Shown here: positions 56,718 to 64,000 of the stretch, in pieces
How positions within the stretch are numbered: position 1 is the first letter of the stretch
Layout of the letters: each line of letters starts with the position of its first letter
Assembly: GCA_947397865.1 (NCBI GenBank)
Contig: OX377622.1
Location: 61,396,372 to 61,460,371 of the forward strand
Length of the DNA stretch: 64,000 nucleotides
Origin: Polietes domitor
Taxonomy: Eukaryota > Arthropoda > Insecta > Diptera > Muscidae
Direction of reading: 5' to 3'
Translations under genes and position numbers: made by a program
Notes under the pieces: generated by a model
The model's input: only the letters and a program-made list of their open reading frames with translations
The model's database searches: none
What the model was told of the DNA's origin: nothing

Positions 56718-58078
56718 CCAGTAAAGAAAGGCTAAAGTCGGGCGGGGCCAACTATACGATACACTCCACTTTCTATCCGAATACAATTCAACTCGGTAAA
56801 AAGTGAAAACGGGAAGAATTTTTGTATGTTTCCTTATCATAGGCTAATATGACGTGGTCCAATTTGTCAAATCGAAAAGAATATTTGGGCTATATCCAAA
56901 CATGGAATAAAGTGACTAACTTTCAAAATAAGTTCTTCCAGTTCAAATGTAACGTTTTGTGGTCACTTCAAAAAATTCGGAGAAAATTTGTGGTTTCTGG
57001 GGCGGAAAAAGTCTATCCGGGAGCGAAATTTGTATTGGATCTATATGTAAATCTGAACCGATCTGACCCATTTTCACCATGGGTGTTTCTAGTTGAAATA
57101 TAAGATATTTTGAAAGATTTGAAAGAAATCTGTTAAAATATGTAGTTTATAGAGTGGAAAAGTGAAATCGGGAGAGAAATTTGTGTGGCAGCTATATATA
57201 AATCTGAACCGATCTGACCCATTTTTACCACAGGTGTTTCTAGTTGAACTATAAGATGTTTTGCAAATTTTGAAGAAAATCTGTTAAAATATGTGGTATC
57301 TAGAGCGGAAAAAGTCAAATTGGGAGCGAAATTTGTATGGGAGCTATATATAAATCTGAACCGATTTGACCCATTTTCATCATTGGCTTTTCTAGTTGAA
57401 ATATAAGATAGTTTGCCAAATTTGAAGACAATCTGATACAATATGTGGTTTTTAGAGGTACAAATCGGGAGCGAAATTTGTATGGGAGCTATATATAAAT
57501 CTGAACCGATCTAACTCATTTTTACCACAGGTGTTGCTAGTTGAAAAATACGATGTTTTGCCAAATCTGAAGACAATCTGATACAATTTGTGGTTTCTAG
57601 AGCGGAAAAAATCAAATCGGGAGCGAAATTTGTATGGGAGCTATATATAAATCTGATCCGATCTGACCCATTTTTACCACAGATGTTTCTAGTTGAACTA
57701 TAAGATGTTTTGCCAATTTTGAAGAAAATCTTTTAAAATATGTGGTATCTAGAGTGAAAAGAGGCAAATCGGGAGTGAAATTCGTATGGGGGCTATATCT
57801 AAATCTGAACCGATTTTCTTCAAATTAAATAGCGTTCGTTCTTATCCCGAAAAACTTAGTTGTGCAAAGTTTCATTTGGTTCTGTGTACAATTGCGACCT
57901 GTATCGTGATTACAAGAATAGATGGACAGACAGACAGACTGACAGACCGACGAATTCGCTAAATCGATTCAAAAAGTGATTCTAAGTCGATCGGTATAAT
58001 TAACAATGGGTCTATCTCTCTTCCTTTTGGGTGTTACAAACAAATGCACAAAGACATAATACTCTCGTGGAGTGTATA
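56718..58078 (-). mobile_element. R3-family element, complete, nested in family E
   Basis: The 3' tip is CCAGTAAAGAAAGGCTAAAG with hairpin GTCGGGCGGGGCCAAC. There are six core units and GACAGACAGACAGACTGACA near 57925-57944. The 5' end is ACTCTCGTGGAGTGTATA at 58078. Several units are near-identical in order to those at 50.8-51.9 kb, so the two copies are sisters. Confidence 0.78.
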
Positions 58079-58680
58079 AATATTCTGAAATCATAGACCC
58101 TCTTTAAATCTATATTTTGATTTTTATATTGAAGTAACTTATTGGTCGAATATTTTTACAAAAAAAATAAATAGTTGTAGTAAATACCTTTCCAATGATG
58201 CCTAAATTGTGAACTTCGTAAGGAAATTAATTTTTTTATATTTTGGAAAAGAGTTTTGGCTCTTGTATTAAATTATAGCACAAAAATTGATTTATTGACG
58301 TCCGAAATTTACCACTTTGGGCATCAAATTCACCACTTTCTTTACAAAATTTACAAAATATTTCAAAGAAATATAAGTTTTAGCTGTCACTTTGGAAATC
58401 CACAAATAATCAATCTAAACATCCAATAATACGATCAATCAGTTATTCTAAGCCAAGAATACACATTTATAGTAAAAGTGCTATCAAGTGTCTATTAATT
58501 CAGAAAAAACGTTGAACAAAAGTGCTGCATAAAAAAATACACCGGCATAATATGGTTTTTAGAAGTGATTTTCAGCAGCGTCTAGCTCACAGTCGGCTTT
58601 ACACAGCCTCGAAATATTTATAAGATCAACATTAAAAAAATCTTATCATCATTTCTGGGTGGTGACCCCAACAATTTCTA
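58079..58680. repeat. Family E element copy 4, right part with inverted end
   Basis: ATCATAGACCCTCTTTAAAT and TTATTGGTCGAATATTTTTA match the interior of copy 3 (39105-39170). The segment 58500-58680 is the inverted counterpart of the left end (CTAGCTCACAG, TTCTGGGTGGTGACC). Confidence 0.55.
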
Positions 58681-58999
58681 GTCTAGTGTATAAACTTCTG
58701 AACATAATTTTTGGTTTCTCAAGATTATTTTTCATTTCTCATCTTCAAAGTACAATAATAAGGAATATTTCACTCAAGATAAATTTGACACAATTTTTAA
58801 GTGATATTGGTACGTGTATTAAATATATCACAAGCTCAGATTGGTATTGGAAGTGGGTGGCAAATATCACCATTCCCACACAGCAATATTAACAAAACTG
58901 TATGCGGTTAAGTTAAAAAATATATTTAAATTTCAATTTTTATTTTTGCCAGTAAAAATATCCTTTTTAAATTTTATTAAATGATAAAATTTTGTAATA
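58681..58999. other. Anonymous spacer
   Basis: AT-rich; no recognised feature. Confidence 0.3.
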
Positions 59000-59266
59000 C
59001 TCTGTATATAAATCTGAACCGATCTGACCCATTATCGCCATAGGAGTTCCTAGTTGAAATATAAGACGTTTTGCGAAGTATCATTTGATTCTGACTACAA
59101 CTGCGACCTGAACTTTAATTACAAGAATAGATGGACACACAGACAGACATTGCCAAATTAACTCAAAAAGTTATCATAAGTCGATCGGTATAATTAACAT
59201 TGAATCTATCTCGTTTTCTTTTGGGTGTTACAAACAAATGCACATAATACCCTAGTGGAGGGTATA
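59000..59266 (-). mobile_element. R3-like fragment with R1-like tip
   Basis: One core unit plus the 5' zone (GACACACAGACAGACATTGC, TTTTGGGTGTTACAAACAAA). The tip on the minus strand is TATACCCTCCACTAGGGTAT, intermediate between R1 and R3 tips. Confidence 0.62.
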
Positions 59267-59279
59267 AAAAATAAATTTG

Positions 59280-59525
59280 AAACAATGCTAAACGTCTACA
59301 CAGTTAGTATAATGTATACACCTAATTTCAAGATTCTGATTGCAGCCGTTTAGCTGGTACCAGTTTTTCTCTACCCCCATTTCCCCGTAAAATTAAAAAT
59401 TTCGCATTAATTGCTTTATGACCAGCTGAATATATAAACCGAATTTCAAGATTTCATCTTCAGTCGTTTGCTTGGTACTATTATTAGCCTTCTTTTGCCA
59501 TTTCAAATTGGTTTAATTGGAATTT
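59280..59525 (-). mobile_element. R1-like decayed units
   Basis: Two diverged R1 core units (AATGTATACACCTAATTTCA, GCAGCCGTTTAGCTGGTACC). Confidence 0.45.
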
Positions 59526-59529
59526 TGCA

Positions 59530-59952
59530 AAGCTTATTTTGCATAACTTGAATAATATGGGTCAAGGACGAACGCTATTTAATTTAAAGTAGATCGGTTT
59601 ATATTTTTATATAGCTCTCATGCAAATTTCGTTCCCGATTTGATTTTTTCCCTTCTAGAAACCACATATTTTAACCAATTTTGTTCAAATTTGGCAGAAC
59701 GCCTTATAATTTAACTAGAAACATCTGTAGTGAAAATGTTCAGATTTATATATAGCTTCCACACAAATGTCTTTTCTTCTTTCTGCTCTTGAAAACACAT
59801 ATTCTAACAGGTTTTGATCAGATCCATTATATATCGTATGGAAACATACATGGTGAATATGGGTCTCATCGGTCCTCACCGAATTAAATTGTATTGGCGA
59901 AGAAAGTGTAGTGTATGGTCGGCTCCGGCCAACTTTAGCCTTTCCGTACTTG
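59530..59952 (+). mobile_element. R3-like 3' part, diverged
   Basis: One and a half core units, then AGAAAGTGTAGTGTATG, hairpin GTCGGCTCCGGCCAAC and CTTTCCGTACTTG at 59952. Confidence 0.6.
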
Positions 59953-60163
59953 TTTGTATATATTGACGCATTCCAATTTATAAAATCAACACAAATAAAT
60001 TTTTTATGGATAAATTTTTATTAAAAAAATTTCCATTTAAAACTTGTACTATAAATGTGATTATGTCCGGCGATAATTTAAGCAATATGTAGGGGTGAAA
60101 TGAAAATAAAGTATTTTAAATTTCTGGTTTATATACCTCAGACGGTGCTTAACAGACAAAAAA

Positions 60164-60447
60164 AGAGAATTGGATTTTTTTTAAATGATTTTTATTGGCA
60201 CGAAAAGTCCCATAAAAAATAGAAAAAAATCGAAAATAAATATTTTGTTCTCTTTTTTAATATTTTAAGAAAGCAATGGGTATTTAAAAAATCATGTTTT
60301 TAAGTTTTGCAATATATAATTTTCTGAGGTTGAGGAACGTCAAATAATGGCTTAAGACAAAATATTTATTTTCGATTTTTTTCTATTTTTTATGGGACTT
60401 TTCGTGCCAATAAAAATTATTTTTTTTTTCAAAAAAATCCAAATTCT
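60164..60447. repeat. Foldback element with about 90-bp arms
   Basis: The left arm AGAGAATTGGATTTTTTTTA...GGCACGAAAAGTCCCATAAA...CGAAAATAAATATTTTGT is mirrored at 60355-60447. A loop of about 100 bp separates the arms. Non-coding, MITE-like. Confidence 0.72.
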
Positions 60448-62098
60448 CTTTTTTGTTCCTAAACTTCTATACGAAGACGATATTTAAAATATCAGCACTT
60501 ACCACTATATTCTGGGCATGATCTAACTTATACAACCAAAATTACAGTACAATTATTAAATGTACCTACGACGAAAATTGGAATTTTAGAAAAAAATTGG
60601 GAAAAAATTGTCCATAAAAAATTGTTAAATTTCTTTGTCGAGTTTAGAATGTCAAAATACATCAGAAAAAAAACAGTCGATAAAACCCGGATAATTCGAA
60701 AACCACAACTTTTACAAAACCGGGCACCATGGAAGAAAATGAACCGGTGGGATGGGTTTTTAAACCAGTTTTGTTCACTCTAATGTTACTGCATTTCTAT
60801 CCCCCACTAAAACCATGCAAAAATGTCCATATTTATGAGTTAATTATTTTTTATTTTTCGGTAAAAAATGCCAAAACTTCTTTGGTATTCAAAACCTTGT
60901 ATCAAATATTTAGCACTTTCCGATATTTTTGTTTTTATTGCATACAAAAAGTTATTCCAAACAACAACCCAGTTCTATTGGGATTTTTTCCTTCATCTTC
61001 AATATTTTTAAAAATTTCTTATGCCACTGCACATACATACTTATGTATATAATTCAAACGTGGGTGGGATAACATTGTCGATCGCTGCAATTAACTGTGG
61101 CAGACCACTCAACAAAATGTTTAGATTTAAACATTCGTGATTGTGTCTGTCTGTCCGTTCTACGGACAACTGTGATGGATAAACAAAAAACGCTGAGAGC
61201 TCAGCATGAGTGAGTGGTCGGATTCCAGTCTCAATCAGTTCTTTGTTGAACAACCATATGTTAAGGGTTGACATGAATGCTATGATTTCATCATCGACTA
61301 TCGCCACAAATGTGCTGAGACTGTTGTTTGCTGGAGCTGCAACATTGAGAGGGGCTTTATTGCGGGTATCGTCCACCACACACAAATTGGGTGGTCATTC
61401 AGTATTCATTCATAATCTGGATTGTTTGACTTAAACGATCACGCCACACAAACATGAATCACAGCATCTCAAATTCAAAGATTTTTCTCTATTACGTTTT
61501 TTTTGTTTTATATGAAATTATATGAATTTTATATGATTAGATTTTACAAATTACAATGGTTATTTAAAGCAAAAAAGAAAAAGTGCCAGAGAAAATTCAA
61601 AATTCCAGCAATAAGCATACCACTTCAAAACTTAAGAATTAATTTTGTAATTATTTTCTGCGACCAGCAATGATGTTGCAATAGTATGTGAGGAAACGAC
61701 GATGCGCTACAATACGAGCTACTGGGTCAATTTATTTGTTTTGCTTTCATATGAAGGCAAACGATTGAAGCCAGTGCAGCAACAGTTCAAGCCACACACT
61801 CTCTTGGCAGAGAATTCTATAGAAAACTGGTTTCAAAATTATCTGGGTTGTCACTTAAATCACCTATAGCATCGGAATTTTTTTCCATAATCAAATTTTT
61901 AGAGATTTTTCTTTGAAAGGATCACTCTAATGTACTAATTTAAAAATTATGAAAATATTTGCTCCTTTTTGCGGATTCAATTACTCTTTTTCGAAGGGCT
62001 GTGAAAAACATTTTCCGATTTATTCGACTCCACACTATCGGAAAATAAAGGTAATTTATCATGGGAGCGAAAAATTATAGCAATTATAAATATGAAAA
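60448..62098. other. Anonymous region
   Basis: Mostly AT-rich. 61060-61440 is GC-richer and carries a 114-codon minus-strand frame (61041-61385) and a 107-codon plus-strand frame lies at 60729. Neither shows a domain, signal peptide or splice context I can support, so they are left uncalled. Confidence 0.35.
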
Positions 62099-62590
62099 AA
62101 CAAGTAAGTGAGCTTCAGTCTGCTAAACCGACTTGTGTATACCCTCAATCTCAGAGAACATATATATATATATACATATGAGTTATTTCATGTCAAGCGG
62201 TACGGTTTTTGACCTCGATAACTGCGATTGTTTTGAAAGTTTGTGTATGTAGTCGTCTCATAAAATTATTGTATAAGTATTTTTGGAAAAAAATTGAACA
62301 TTTTTGGAAAAAATAGATTTTTTTTCACGAGTTGTGACCAGTTTAACAGAGAAAAAATACTAATTTTTTAAAAAGGTGTCTTCCTTCAATAGCTTGTAAC
62401 TCCTGAAATACTTGACCGACTTTAATGTGATATACCCTGTTTTTAAGGTAATTTCAATTAATTTGAAATGATATGCTATGGTTGGGATATAAATTTCAAA
62501 GTTTTTACAATTGTAATTCTTTTATTTTGATTTTCGAAATGAGTTCATTAATCATTTTTTTGGAATTTTAAAGCAGTGTTATTAGGTCCC
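62099..62590 (-). mobile_element. Possible fourth rolling-circle-like family, 3' end
   Basis: The plus strand starts AACAAGTAAGTGAGCTTCAG, GTCTGCTAAACCGAC (a weak hairpin) and TGTGTATACCCTCAATC, mimicking the order of the R1-R3 3' ends with different bases. The interior TTTTTGACCTCGATAACTGC is not found elsewhere here. It abuts an R3 fragment. Confidence 0.4.
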
Positions 62591-62886
62591 TTCCTGTTTT
62601 CAAAATCGGTAAAACATCCTATATTTCAACTAGAAACACCTGTGGTAAAAATGTGAACTGTAAGAACCTTTTGCGAAAGATAGACACATCTTTCCATGTT
62701 TGGACATAGCCCCGATACAAATATTCTTTTCGATTTTCAAATTGGACCAGATCATATTAGCTTATGATTAGGAAACATACAAACATTCTTCACGTTTTCA
62801 CTTTTTTACCGAATTGAATTATATTCGGACAGAAAGTGGAGTGTATCATATAGTCGGTCCCGCCCGACTTTAGCCTTTCCTTACTT
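62591..62886 (+). mobile_element. R3-family 3' part
   Basis: Part of one core unit and the unique 3' zone. The end is GTGGAGTGTATCATATAG, hairpin GTCGGTCCCGCCCGAC and CTTTCCTTACTTA. Confidence 0.7.
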
Positions 62887-62989
62887 ATTCATGTTTAAAG
62901 TGATTATAAAAACATTTTTAAATATCATATTATAAATGATTAGGACTACCCGTATGTATGTTATATCGGTTTTAATGTAACTAAAGTTT

Positions 62990-64000
62990 ATGCCACTTTG
63001 TGTGGGAGGTACCAGAAGGGGTGTGACAATATCGCTCATAATTCACACGAATGTAACCTCTATAAAAACATAACCAAATGTGAAATATCACAGTATTCTG
63101 ATCATCAGCCTAGAATATATAACAGATTTAATTTGACCTAGTTTAGGGTAATTTGTGTGGGAGGTACCAGAAGAGGTGTGGCAATATCGCCCATATTTCA
63201 CACGAATGTAACCTCTATAAAAACATAACCAAATGTGAAATCTCACAGTATTCTGATCATCAGAATAGAAGATATAACAGATTTAATTTTACCTAGTTTA
63301 GGGTAATTTGTGTGGGAGGTACCAGAAGAGGTGTGGCAATATCGCCCATATTGCACACGAATGTAACCTCTATAAAAACATAACCAAATGTGAAATATCA
63401 CAGTATTCTGATCATCAGCATAGAAGATATAACAGATTTAATTTTACCTATTGTAGGGTGATTTGTGTGGGAGGTAACAGAAGGGGTGTGTCAATATCGC
63501 CCATATTTCACACGAATGTAACCTCTATAAAAAGATAACCAAATGTGAAATATCACACTACTCATATCACCAGCATAGAAGATATAACAGATTTAATTTT
63601 ACCTATTGTAGGGTGATTTGTGTGGGAGGTACCAGAAGGGGTGTGTCAATATCGCCCATATTTCACACGAATGTAACCTCTCTAAAAACATAACCAAATG
63701 TGAAATCTCACAGTATTCTGATCATCAGCATAGAAGATATAACAGATTTAATTTTACCTAGTTTAGGGTGATTTGTGTGGGAGGTACCAGAAGGGGTGTG
63801 ACAATATCGCTCATAATTCACACGAATGTAACCTCTATAAAAACATAACCAAATGTGAAATATCACAGTATTCTGATCATCAGCCTAGAATATATAACAG
63901 ATTTAATTTGACCTAGTTTAGGGTAATTTGTGTGGGAGGTACCAGAAGAGGTGTGGCAATATCGCCCATATTTCACACGAATGTAACCTCTATAAAAACA
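62990..64000. repeat. 155-bp tandem satellite with 775-bp higher-order repeat, continues past window
   Basis: The word GGGT(A/G)ATTTGTGTGGGAGG recurs at 63146, 63301, 63456, 63611, 63766 and 63921, always exactly 155 bp apart. The monomer also carries CACACGAATGTAACCTCTAT and TTCTGATCATCAGC. Sequence from 63001 reappears unchanged from 63776, five monomers later, and this holds into the next monomer. Its left flank (62941-62990) matches dispersed pieces at 30755 and 44946. Confidence 0.95.

Noticed and set aside
61041..61385. 114-codon minus-strand and overlapping plus-strand frames
   Set aside because: GC-richer than the surroundings and worth a database check, but no motif, start context or splice signal supports either.
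1..64000. tRNA, rRNA or snRNA genes
   Set aside because: I saw no cloverleaf with A and B boxes or other RNA-gene signature, but by-eye reading cannot exclude a diverged one.

Overview
This window looks like nuclear DNA of a higher (brachyceran, probably calyptrate/muscoid) fly. The evidence is an AT-rich background, a short 52-bp intron, a secreted CheA-like gene of a type I know only from flies, a LITAF-family exon close in wording to Drosophila homologues, and a very dense load of fly-type interspersed repeats. Most of the 64 kb is transposon-derived, and host genes are small islands. All assignments come from reading the sequence by eye; no database search was possible.

Layout. 1-2.2 kb: a decayed Tigger/pogo transposon on the minus strand with a non-autonomous hAT element nested in its end. 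2.5-6.3 kb: one rolling-circle-like element inserted into an opposite copy of itself. 6.9-7.5 kb: an intact two-exon CheA-like secreted-protein gene. 7.7-20 kb: nested repeats and Tc1/mariner derivatives. 20.3-24.5 kb: a possible piggyBac 3' end, a 105-bp inverted pair and two more repeats. 25.1-26 kb: a GC-richer island with the first coding exon of a minus-strand gene (weak CFAP418/C8orf37 resemblance). 26.5-45 kb: more nested repeats. 45.5 kb: a short exon-like piece resembling an aquaporin C-terminus. 46-53 kb: repeats. 53.6-54.3 kb: leader and first coding exon of a LITAF-domain gene. 54.9-62.9 kb: repeats and anonymous AT-rich DNA. 63-64 kb: a 155-bp satellite with a 5-monomer (775-bp) higher-order repeat that runs off the window.

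The main theme is three repeat families, called R1, R2 and R3 here. They share one plan: a 5' end TATACNCT(C/A)CAC, the words TTTGTAACACC and GTCCGTCTGTC, a core of tandem units (about 120 bp in R1, 152 bp in R2 and R3), a 3' subterminal sequence complementary to the 5' end, a GC hairpin, and a terminal CTTACTTG or CTTACTGG before TT. Where an empty site can be deduced they enter T^T with no target duplication. This is the architecture described for HINE/DINE non-autonomous Helentrons. They nest in each other, form chimeras, and host younger Tc1/mariner derivatives.

Those younger insertions include three nearly identical internally deleted Tc1/mariner elements. Each keeps an open 132-codon frame for the DNA-binding half of a transposase, making them candidates for a self-limiting repressor-type element. 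In the element entries, strand + means 5' TATAC end to 3' hairpin end runs left to right.
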